Part shown: positions 23,291 through 33,900 of the stretch, piece by piece
Numbering within the stretch: position 1 is the stretch's first letter
Layout: each line of letters begins with the position of its first letter
From: Coccinella septempunctata
Taxonomy: Eukaryota; Arthropoda; Insecta; Coleoptera; Coccinellidae
Reading direction: 5' to 3'
NCBI RefSeq assembly: GCF_907165205.1
Contig: NC_058191.1
Location: 14,386,501 to 14,450,500 of the forward strand
Length of the DNA: 64,000 bases
Made by a program: the position numbers and the translations under genes
The notes under the pieces: model-generated
Databases searched by the model: none
What the model saw: only the letters and a program-made list of their open reading frames with translations
What the model was told of the DNA's origin: nothing

Positions 23291-23375
23291 CATTGAACTC
23301 TATGGGGTTCCCATAGAGCAAAGATTATAGAGTTAGAGTAACCTAACTCTATAATCTTTGCCATAGAGTTCAATG
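23291..23375. mobile_element. Nested pair of palindromic mini-insertions
   Basis: The outer unit (35 bp without its insert) has 15-bp arms CATTGAACTCTATGG/CCATAGAGTTCAATG, flanked by aagccata and aagccaga (7 of 8). Inside it sits a 42-bp unit (23319-23360) made of CAAAGATTATAGAGTTAG and its complement, flanked by an exact 8-bp ccatagag duplication. Confidence 0.75.
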
Positions 23376-23383
23376 AAGCCAGA

Positions 23384-25333
23384 GACAACTCTGTCTCTGA
23401 ATGAAGCCATAAAGTAAGTCAATGGGTCTGTTCTGTGAATGAAGCCATATTATCGCGATCAAGGCTGTGGTCCGTAACGCATTGAACTAAAGAAAGAGTT
23501 CAATGCGTTCAATGAGTTCAATGTACCGACGTTGCCACGTCTACTTCTCATTCTGAAACTGTCAACTTCAGTACTGAAACTTCAACCAGCTGTCAGATAG
23601 ACGTCAAAATAAAATTGTGGAGGTGTTGTAAAGGAAAAAATGATACATATTTTGGAATATTATTTTACTTTTAGTTAAAATACGTACATTAAAATGCATT
23701 ATTTTTGTTTTTAATTTGATAGCGGTGTTAGTCCTAGTGATTCCTCAGCCAACAGTGTTAAATGTGCGTTATTAATGCCAGTAATGGTAATGAAAGTATT
23801 CAATGGGAAAGTCACACAGTATTTTAGCAGGAAGTGAATAATTATGCCATTTTCTTGTTGTGTTGTTGGATGTGGAGGCCGAGGAAACAGTGTTAAGATT
23901 TTTTCCTATTCCTGAAGAAATTTCTGTATTTTAGCATAAGAAGCTTCACATAAATTACTTGAAGAGGAGACAACAAAAATGCTATTATTAGGAGAGCTGA
24001 CTTAAATTAGTTATATTTTTATTTATACTCATTATATTTATGCTGTTTTTTTTTACTAGTTCTATTTTGTATCGATTATATTTTTATACTGTTCCTGGTC
24101 AGGAAGACCTGAGTTGTTAGCCCTTGGAAACATTGTTTCAATAAAGTTTATTATTACTACTATAGTGTTCCTGTTTTATATATACCTATATTGAATACAC
24201 CTTTTCAATGAAACAGTGCATCTTTTCAAGAATATTTAATACAACTAAATTACATAATATCATGTATTTACATTTTGAGAAAATATTCATTCCATCTCTT
24301 ATTACCCATACAATCGCTGTACAAATAAAGGGCAGGAACAATGGTCTACCATATGCAATCCATATGGATCCAGAGTTTCACAATCCTCATAGCAGTATTT
24401 TATTACAGGTTGGTCATTATTCCCTTCCCTAAATATACATCAATTCATCTGTGCTAACCCTTTAGTGAAAGATTTTCCTCAAATATTTTGTTCCAAATAT
24501 TTTATAGAGTAACCTAGGTAAAAGGCCAATTATATATTATTTGTAGGCTGCTAAGCTCTTGAATGCTTTTGTATATCTGGCTTTGTTTTCAAAATTTCAA
24601 TAAATTATGTACTGTCTGTATTCACTGAAAGAAAATTTATAGTTATTCAGAAATCTTGATATATGATGATGATAGTTATCATATCAAAAGTTTAATATCA
24701 ACTTACTTTTCATATATATATTACAGATTGCCAAATAAATATTCTTCAGAGTTCTAGATGAAGTTAAATACCACTCTTTTATACCATGGAACAACGAAAA
24801 TATTCGTCAAGTGAGGAGTTTTACCTTTACTTGTAATGAAGCTTTTGCTTGCCTCCACAATTTTTGTGAGGCTAGAAGGTTGGAGTGGCCAATAATATTC
24901 CAAATCTTCGTTTTGACTGGGAGGGCCTTTTGACCAGGTTCAGTCTTCCAAGTAATGATTCTGTTCTGTTCTTCAATTGTTCGAGGAACGTTACAGGACC
25001 CTTATGTTGTTATATGTAGATATATCAGTTTAATTTAACGTTCCGCTCAAAACTTCTTGTTGTTAATGTTGTTAATCATGTTGCAAGTGATTGCAACCCG
25101 GTTATTTGTGTTGCATTGGTCATCTATTCAATACAGATTTTCTCATATAACTATTACCACAATTTCACAAAGAATATTAATGAAAAATGTAAATAATAAA
25201 CGGTCTCTCATAACAAAATTAAAATAAATAAAACAAGTGAAATGAGTTGACAGGCTGTCAGAGATGGACAGTTGACAGTTTACAAATGTTCTGTGGCTTA
25301 AAAAGTAGAGGACAGACGTGGCAACGTCTGTCA
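23384..25333. other. Intergenic DNA with a THAP remnant
   Basis: At 23844-23935 the plus strand reads MPFSCCVVGCGGRGN then, shifted, RFFPIPEE: the first zinc ligands and following strand of a THAP domain, broken by a frameshift. At 23485-23530 CATTGAACT units are repeated in a row. A retroelement-like tail 'aataaagtttattattactac' ends near 24160. Otherwise nothing recognised. Confidence 0.5.
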
Positions 25334-26099
25334 GCCTAATACATTGAACTAAAGAAAGAAATGGAAGGGACTCTCGGGTCAGCAAAAGTGAGGCCGACTG
25401 AAATAGACAATTGGATGTAATCTTTCTCTCTCTGTACTTGCGCAAGGAGAGATAACCTATTAAAGTTTGAATTTAAATTTTTGACGTTTCGTTTTTCTGA
25501 TTTGAATAGTATTTTTTATCATATCAGGACGTTTTCTGAGTTGATTATGCGATCATAGATAACTTATATGCGATGTGAATTATATTTTTCATAGTAGTGT
25601 AGAAGGAATTTAATAATTTTTTTGCCAAATACCTGCAACAATGAGATGGGGATATCTGAAATTTTGGACTCGTTTCTCGAACTGTGATGATTGGAATCAT
25701 ATTTTTCATCAATTCAAGACGTTTTCTGAGTTAACTTTGCGATGTTGATCATATTTATCAGAGCAGTGCAGACGGAATTCAATAAGTCTTTTTTTGTATG
25801 AAAAGAACAGAAATTTGTTCATTTTATCTAGATTAGTATATTGTGAAAGAATATAATCATGTGAAATTCATCAAGGTTCTAATCTACATGTTGAACATAC
25901 GTATTTTCCTTCTACTATACTGAATTTTAAGTTAATTAAGGAGCGTTGTCAAAAAAAAAACAAGTGTCAATTCTTTCTATATTTTTATTATATACAATAT
26001 ATATAATAGTTTACATATATCTTCAGTAATAGTCTACAATGAAAAAGAAAATTATTGATTTCAAATAATTTAAATTCACTCGAAAACTTACATGCGCTC

Positions 26100-26560
26100 T
26101 GCTTCTCATCGGATTAGATTAGATTAGATGGATCTTCTTTTGCAATTAATATTACAAATGGTGTCGACAGTAATATACAAATATAAATTATCACAGTGGT
26201 AACAACATGCATACAAACACAATAAAAATAAAAAACAATCCTCATCCCATATTCTTTCTCCATAAGAACACTTCTATAGAATATATAGTTTCATTTAAAA
26301 GCAACCTTTTTACTTCTCTCTTAAAGTTCATCAAGGACTTGTCATGAAACTCAGAAGGAAGTTTATTATATAGTTTGGGGCCCCAGAAGTCCATGCCCTG
26401 ATCTATGCGCTTCAGTTGGTGCACTGGAATCTGCAAGGAGTCTTTATTTCTTGTTTCATATGCATGATTTATAGAATTGGTCGGAAAGTTCTTCAACTTC
26501 TGATGCACATAACACAGTGAGTTGTATATGAAGAGTGGTGGAACTGTAAGTATTCCACGA
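26100..26560 (-). pseudogene. C-terminal end of a non-LTR retrotransposon ORF2
   Basis: Minus strand: a frame reading PPLFIYNSLCYVHQKL, then YETRNKDSLQIPVHQLKR and GPKLYNKLPSEF, the usual end of many arthropod non-LTR RT proteins. It is followed by a 3' UTR ending in a short ATCTA-type repeat (26110-26130), typical of a non-LTR 3' tail. It is 5'-truncated and interrupts the P element's THAP reading frame. Confidence 0.65.
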
Positions 26561-26905
26561 TATTTGAATGTCTTGGGATATTATTGAATACACTTGGTAC
26601 AGCATCAAGTTTCAATATTTTTCTTGTATAACTTGGATTAGGAAGGTAATCTTCACATATTCTACTATACTTTGAGGAATACCAATTTTCCCTTCCTACA
26701 GCAGTAATCCAAAGTTCCAAAATATCTGGGCGTTTAAAAGGAAACCTAAAATAAAGTGATATATATTGCTTTTGAAGTCACAAAAAGGGATCTCATAATG
26801 AAAATATTTAAAATAGACCTACCTGTGGAAACTCTTTGTCTCATTTTTGTTCTGCTCATTGGGGCATCCTTTAGCAACTTGTTACAACCATCGTTGTAAC
26901 AAGAT
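26561..26905 (-). pseudogene. THAP domain fragment of the P-like element
   Basis: Minus strand 26745-26580 reads RFPFKRPDILELWITAVGRE, then YSSKYSRICEDYL and LKLDAVPSVF: the tryptophan, second zinc-ligand pair and AVPS block of a THAP DNA-binding domain. The last ligand, usually His in CxxH, is Tyr (CEDY), so zinc binding is lost. An upstream piece (26880-26825) may be the preceding exon. Confidence 0.65.
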
Positions 26906-28270
26906 TCTGAAATTTACCAATTTTGCGTAACTGTAAACAGTACTGATGTTGATGGGGACAACAATGATTTGAGAAACACAAAAACCTATAAAATACTTTC
27001 TCTAAAACTTTATACCACAAATTCATAAACAACTTCAATTCTGAAGATTACTTACTCAGAGGACAGTTAAAATCGAAAGAGGTCTTTTCAGACAGTTTCA
27101 ACCCTTTTAATTTTTTCGGGTGGCCAAGTAAAGGTAATCTGTCCCTTCACTAGATCCATATTTTTCAGAAACCGAAAATCCAGATACTTAAAGGTTTTCG
27201 AGTGGGATTCCCCGATTTATTTGAGTTTTTTCAAGTTTCAAGCGAATATTAATCGTGAGTTTTAGAATTCGGTAAACTCGCTGTTTAGACAAGTGAGATT
27301 CGGTGGTCAAATTCCGCGTGCGGTAACAGCGTCATTCGTGCTTTTTGTTGCCAGATTGTGCAGGAACCTTATATTAGAATCAGATTTTGATGATTATTTT
27401 TTTTATAGATGAAATTTTTTCATGAGGAATCTAATCAATCTGCGGAAACTTTTAATTCAGTAGCTATAATTATTTGAAATGTTCGTTAAATTCACTCAAT
27501 TATGACAGCTGAATGTTTGATCACTGTATTTCGTAATTAATTCGAATGTTTTTCTCAACAAATTGGGGTTTTGAGATAATTCATTGGGAAAACGTGCATA
27601 ATTGATCAGTTTTGGCCAAAAATTTAATTGAATCATTTGGAGGTTAGGTTAGGTTGTTAGGTTGGGTTAGGACAGTGAAAAAACAATTTCATACATGAAA
27701 ATATCATTTTTGTGGATTTGAATATAGGTTTAAAGGACCGAAAGGTGAAAATATCATATTTCATGATAATATAATGTTAATGCACGTATTCTGATGAAAT
27801 TTTCGAAAAATCGTTCCTCTCAAATTGAAAGTTTGTTCCATATAAAGAATTCTATCTTTAAAAAATAATCATTAAAATCTGAGGTGTGGCATAAATCGAA
27901 GTTCTACTCTTCCTTCAATTATCTGAATAATCGTACGATCTGGCAACGTACCGGCGAGTTACGGACCACCCCGAAGCCCACTTGTTTAAACAGCGAGTTT
28001 ACCTAGAATTCTGAACACTTTTAGATCTCGTTTCCAATTGAACACAACAGAAATCATCCCAAAAACTAATTTAAACTGAGTAATCAACAAAACCGTCAGC
28101 TGATTGATGTAAACAAAACATCTAAAAGAGAGAGAAGGGATACCCACCAATAGTCTTTCTCACTCCCACACTTTTGGACACACTTTCTGCCGATTTGCTG
28201 AACTGCGGGTCCCTTCCATTTCTTTCTTTAGTTCAATGGCCTAATAGAGAGTTGAAGTGTCTATTATTTG

Positions 28271-28303
28271 CATTGAACTCTATGGTTCCCATAGAGTTCA
28301 ATG
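28271..28303. mobile_element. 33-bp perfect palindrome with 8-bp duplication
   Basis: 15-bp arms CATTGAACTCTATGG/CCATAGAGTTCAATG around TTC. Flanked by attatttg on both sides (28263-28270, 28304-28311). The ends match the 2.9-kb element next door. Confidence 0.8.
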
Positions 28304-28311
28304 ATTATTTG

Positions 28312-28703
28312 ACGTTATTTGTCACCTTAACGCACAGAACACTGCGTGATTTGAATGTTATCAAAAGGATTAAGTTAAATTACTTTGTTATCAGATTATA
28401 TTCAGTACATAAGGAAATGGCTGAATCTACACTGCAATTCTCATGTCTCTAACACTTGAATATTTCATTGATAATAAAATACTTCCAAGCTGAAAATTCT
28501 CTTTATTAGGTATATAAATCATTAGAACATCAATATTCCAAATGTTATTCCAGCTGTCGAAGCTCAATATTAGATAAAAGAGAGTTCACGCGAAACGAAA
28601 GCAAAATCAAATTGATTGGGAATTCAAAACAAGCGATACGCCCTCTGGTGGCTATTTTTGTAAATAAAAAGTTAAGGCACTTTTGTCATTTGTTTGTTTA
28701 CAT
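28312..28703. other. Unassigned intergenic DNA
   Basis: No gene or repeat recognised. Confidence 0.3.
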
Positions 28704-28742
28704 CATAGACCTAATAAAATAAAATGTATTATTAGGTCTATG
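28704..28742. mobile_element. 39-bp palindrome with 8-bp duplication
   Basis: Ends CATAGACCTAATA and TATTAGGTCTATG around about 13 bases. Flanked by gtttacat on both sides (28696-28703, 28743-28750). Different end sequence from the CATTGAACT group. Confidence 0.8.
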
Positions 28743-28942
28743 GTTTACATCGAGGAACGTAGAACAATGACGTAAAGGCATTAACTTTTTACTTCGAACT
28801 GTCACCACTATGTCGCTGCAATCTACATTTGAATTCCCAATAGGTTATGTTTAACGTCTGACGTTTCATGATGGCAGCACTTCAACTCAAATTTCATTAT
28901 AACACGTAAACGTTATATTTGACGTTATTTGTCATGTTAACG

Positions 28943-28987
28943 CATTGAACTCTATGGGAACTCTATGGGTTCCCATAGAGTTCAATG
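28943..28987. mobile_element. 45-bp palindrome with 8-bp duplication
   Basis: 18-bp perfect arms CATTGAACTCTATGGGAA and complement around 9 bases. Flanked by tgttaacg on both sides (28935-28942, 28988-28995). Confidence 0.8.
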
Positions 28988-29485
28988 TGTTAACGTTTAC
29001 GTTCAGGCTAACGTTCTGTGCGCACTTCAACTCAACTCAACTGTAGTGTTCTGTGAGTGGGTCTATGTTTGTTGTCTATGGTCTATGACTGTGTCTGTGA
29101 TTTGACCTGTGAGCTTTTAGACAGGGGCTTGACACTTCCTTACCCCCACCCCAAATACGGTTTTTAGTTCTACAATCAATCGCTATGTGGCACTGCATAC
29201 GAAAATATATATCATATTCTCCACAGATTACTGTATTCTGACATAAGTGACATATTGGATTTGTGAACGCCAACAGTGTCAATGTCAATGTCAATATGCT
29301 TTAATGCAAATTCTTGTTTACAAACGAGATCTTATACGAGAGTAAATTAAAAATACCCATTTATTGAACTCGACAGTTTTATCAGGAAATCAATTTTCTT
29401 GTAAGAAATATTTGATTCAAAGAACCACGTAATTATAACATCAATCGTTCATACTTAAACCAATCCAACCAAACCCTTTAAAAAT

Positions 29486-30112
29486 TGTGTTAATGGAAAT
29501 GAAAGTCAAACTGTGTAGTCAGTTATTAAGCCACTCCGTGGGGTCAATGATGAAGCTCATTTCTCAATGGGGTAAGTATTTTTTGAAACATAATAATACC
29601 AAAATTTACTATTTTCCTTTTTAGAAATCAAGCATCCGCTTCAGCTTCACAGAGAGGCTATCGACACTGCTGACGTTATAACTATTCTTGGATGAGTTAT
29701 TTGATTCGTTGAATGTATCCAGAGCTTGGACATCCACTGCGAAACTCTTAATTAAAGAAGACGGTTAGTATTCAAACAGAACACAATGTTGTTTGGGAGC
29801 AGGCGATACAAATTTTCAACGGTATTTCATTTTATTGCCCTCGAAAGAAAAGATCCATTGTGGTGCCCACTTTGAAGAATATAGTGACAACATTGAACTC
29901 ATTCCTTTACCTTACTCAAAAACTGTTCAATGATTATCACTTTAAATATATTCTCACTGGGGCTTTCAATCAAGATTGTTTAGTAAACTTTTTTTCGTAC
30001 ATTAGAGCACATGGAGTAAGGAATACTAACCCAAATGTTGAACACTTTATTTCATCATTCAAAACTTTAGTTATTAATAATTTCATGTCGGTGCATTCTT
30101 GGTGATCTAACT
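29486..30112 (+). pseudogene. P-element-like (THAP9-type) transposase fragment
   Basis: Plus-strand blocks: KLCSQLLSHSVGSMMKLISQW (29510), after a gap HREAIDTADVITILG (29650), then ILTGAFNQDCLVNFFSYIRA and a following helix (29940-30090). The last block (LTG.nQDclenFFs.IR) is a landmark of P-type transposases. Stops at 29692 and frameshifts break it; the N-terminal THAP domain and the first catalytic residues are not here. Confidence 0.65.
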
Positions 30113-30371
30113 GTGAGGAAGATAAAACAGGGAGTCGTTGTTTAGAGACTTTGAAATCTTTCCTGCAGGAAAATATAAAATCCACATAGGTCTTTGGGCA
30201 ACTAATTTTTTCTTTTCCGAATTATTCATGCATTCTAAGCTTTGGCATGCTGTTTTTGATTTCTATTGCCGACTCCCAACAAACATTGTGTCCTTTTTGG
30301 ATAATGTTGAAGATTTCTGAACATATAATAATTTCAACCTCATTTCCTATGAACAATATTATTACTGATGA

Positions 30372-30490
30372 GGATAAATTCAGATGCATACCACCCGACG
30401 ATATGAATATCGACAAGTGTTACGATCTGAATTGAGCTAGCCAGCTTGTCGATATTCATATCGTCGGGTGGTATGCATCTGAATTTATCC
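30372..30490. repeat. 46-bp perfect inverted repeat with 27-base loop
   Basis: Left arm 30372-30417 (ggataaattcagatgcatac...cgacaag) is exactly complementary to 30445-30490. The arm looks like coding debris of the P-like transposase just upstream, so this may be a local fold-back duplication. An assembly artefact is the alternative. The rest of 30491-30930 shows no feature. Confidence 0.8.
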
Positions 30491-30959
30491 TTATTATTTT
30501 ATTCATTGCCTCCCTGTTTAGGCGTGATCATTCTTTATTAATATTATTACTGTTTATTATAATTATTGTCTTACGAAGATATGTGACCCTATTGACATTT
30601 TACCTCTGCTCATATATTCATTGCCATAATTATAGCTTATGTATTTCCATATTTTTTTTTCCTGTGCTGGGTATATCAATATATGTATATTTTTCATGAC
30701 AAGTTTTATTTCTCCTTAAAATTCGCCCGTAATAATCCATATTATACTATCGACGTCTAAAATACCAGTGAATGGGCTAATTTAAATTTCGCGCCATGCG
30801 ATTGCAGTTTCCAGTTATACCGACATTTCTCCCGGTTAGTTGGGTGGCAGCCGCATGGGGGCGCTGAGGGCGGGATAAACTGTATTTTGCATCGTAGAAC
30901 GTGAGTGTCAGATCTATTCTACTCTGTAATCTGTGGCTTTTAGACAAATTCAAGCAGAG

Positions 30960-33900
30960 ATGGCCACTACGAAAAATTTCATCGGTATTTTGAAAAAAAC
31001 AAATCTAAGCTATACAGTGGTACATCAGTTTAAGAAAGAAAGTGTTCAATCACTCCATATCTGCAGAACATGTAGTAAATCAACCCTTGTCAGCCCATAT
31101 TTGACAAGTTTTAGAAATAGTGTTCTTCCTCGTAAGTACTACTTAGGTTTTCTAACCTATAAAGGATATGTTATTAGATTTTTTAATGTGGAAGGACAAG
31201 AGATTTTGTTATCATTTCTTCTGAGAAATTCCAGAATTTGAGAAATGTTTTATTCTTATACAATGTTTTTCTGACAGAATTCGAAGTTTCAAAGTATAGA
31301 AGTTTCCACACATCGTTTTCGCTAAACGCTAAAGATTACTATAAAATCTTGGGGGTCAGCCAAAATGCAAACAATGCCGAAATAAAGAAAGCATATTACA
31401 AATTAGCGAAAAAGTACCATCCTGACGTGAATAAAGATGATCCGTCAGCAGCTTCTAAGTTCCAGGAAGTTTCGGAAGCTTATGAAGTGAGGTGTTTCAC
31501 CATGTATCTTCTGAATTTTTAACGATTATATTTTTAGATATTAGGTGATGAAACTAAACGTAAGCAATTTGATCAATGGGGAGCAACAGCCGAACAAATG
31601 GGGGGAATGGGTGGGCCATCAGCTTCTGGGAGAGCTTATGGTCCTGACAGTTTTAGTCAAAGTTGGTCCTACCAATCTTCAATAGATCCTGAGGAACTTT
31701 TCAGAAAAATCTTCGGCCAAGCTGGATTTGGTAAAGACAGTAAAAATTTTGATGATTTTGCTGATTCAACTTATGGATTTGGAGAAGCACAAGAGGTGAG
31801 ATTCATTCCCTCACACTTGAGTTGATGTTGAAAACCTTGCTTCTAGGTTATAGTTAAACTTTCATTTTCACAAGCGGCACGTGGCATAAACAAAGAGATC
31901 CTAGTCAATGTTGTAGATACTTGTCCTAAATGTCAAGGTTCTAGAGCTGAATTAGGAACAAAAGCTACACGCTGCAGTTATTGTGACGGTACAGGCATGG
32001 AAAGTGTTACTAGAGGACCTTTCATCATGAGGTCAACTTGTCGTTATTGTCAAGGAACAAGAATGTTCATTAAACACAAATGTATAGAATGTGAAGGAAA
32101 AGGATCTACAGTTCAACGGAAGAAGGTTGTTGTACCTGTACCAGCAGGTTGGTCAAACTTTTATTTCGTTTCAAATGTTTGAAATTCAGTGAAAGAGTGA
32201 AACCTCAACTAATGGACACTCATTTTGATTAAGGGGTTCAGAAGCCAAGGGGTCTAAGTACAAAAAAAAGTATTGAGTTATTTCAATTTGTAATATTCTT
32301 TAATTTTTACCTAAGAAAGTAAGTAAAATTTATTTTTGATGAATGACAAACAGTAAGACTTGTTTTGTGCTTGAACCTCTTTGCCACCAATTAAATGTAT
32401 ATATTAAGTTTTATTTATGCACTCAACTTGATTTCGGAAAAATATCGACTTGGACCCGTTGGCTTCTGACTCCCTAAATTGAGCAGACACCTCTTTTGAA
32501 TGGACACATTTTCTGAGTTAGGTTAATGAAAATCCTTCAGATTCTGAAGGCGACGGAGCACAAAAAAATTTTGAACGATGGTTCTGTAGGACCAAAGGAA
32601 CATTCTATAAAAGAATTACGGACTTCGGATGGGACGGCGGGGTTAAAACTCCAACCCTTAAAATTCATAATTAAAAAAAACGGCGACGGAGCACAAACAG
32701 ATTTTGTACGATGATTCAATAAGGTGAAAGGAACATTCTGTGAAAAAATTGCGGACTTCGGATGGGACGGCGGAGTTGAAAGTTCAACCCTCAACATTCA
32801 TAATTTTTTTTCACAAGGAAAACGGCGACGGAGCACAAACAATTTTTTTACGATGATTGAAGGAGGTGAAAGGAATGTTTTGCCAACAAAATTGCGGACT
32901 TCGGATAGGACGGCGGGGTTGAAACTTCAACCCTTAACATTCATAATTTTTTTTCACAAGGAAAACGGTGACGGAGCACAAACAAATTTTCTACGTTGAT
33001 TAAGTAGTGCGAAAGAAGATTCTATAAAAGAATTACGGACTCGGGATGGGACGGCGAGGTTGAAACTTCAACCCTTAACGTTCATAATTTTTTTTTCAAA
33101 AAAAAAAAAAAATGGCGACGAGCGCAAACTGATTTTGTACGATGATTCAGTAGGTCGAAACGAACATTCTGTGAAAAAATTGCAGACTTCAAATGGGACG
33201 GCAGGGCTGAAAGTTCAATCTTTAATATTCATAATTTTTTTCACAAGGAAAACGGCGACGGAGCACGAACAGATTTTGTACGATGATTCAATAGGGTGGA
33301 AGGATTATTAACCTCAACAAGTATGACAAGTCACGCGTTGAACAGCTGTCAGTGCGTGAAGTCTCAAAAATTCGGATGGTTCATCAGGGGAGAGGAGAAG
33401 GAAACTTAGGGCTTGACGCTCCGCGTACTGGAACGGTCTAAATTAGGAGTACGCCACCCGGTGCTAATGACTGAAAAGGCCCTAATATAATGTTGCAATC
33501 CCAGGTATGCTGGCCATCTACTAATACAAATGACATTGATCGGTAATTCTATAGACCATATTAGTGAGGTTAGAATCACTCAATTGGCGGGAGATCCATA
33601 TTCAAATTGTTTCACATAGGAATCAACTATAAGATGGAATATCGCTAGCTAGAAGTAAATGTTAGTATAAAGACAGGCAAAATTGGGTGCCTTTATTATT
33701 AGTGCTTTTTTCCAAGTACATTTTACATCACAATTTACTTTTATATGTCCTAAAATCAAAATTTTTCATTTTTTTTTATTGTATCCACAATTTTTTAATT
33801 GTGGAGATATAATAAAATTAAGTTAATACGTTGACATTATAATGAAATGGCTTGAAGTGCGGGGAAAGATTCTCTCCAGTGAGAGAAACTCATTATTCCA

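Larger units (their letters stand above)
25342..28238. mobile_element. 2.9-kb P-superfamily element with 30-bp terminal inverted repeats
   Basis: The ends are CATTGAACTAAAGAAAGAAATGGAAGGGAC and its exact complement. The flanks are an exact 8-bp duplication gcctaata (25334-25341, 28239-28246). A THAP fragment lies inside on the minus strand, which points to P rather than hAT. Its 3' part was overwritten by a retroelement fragment (26100-26560). Confidence 0.85.

Noticed and set aside
23485..23530. Another CATTGAACT palindrome with 8-bp duplication
   Set aside because: The 26-bp unit is there, but flanks ccgtaacg and cgttcaat do not match, so an independent insertion cannot be shown.
32526..33311. 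Repeated short ORFs that look like a protein family
   Set aside because: They are translations of the 142-bp tandem repeat.
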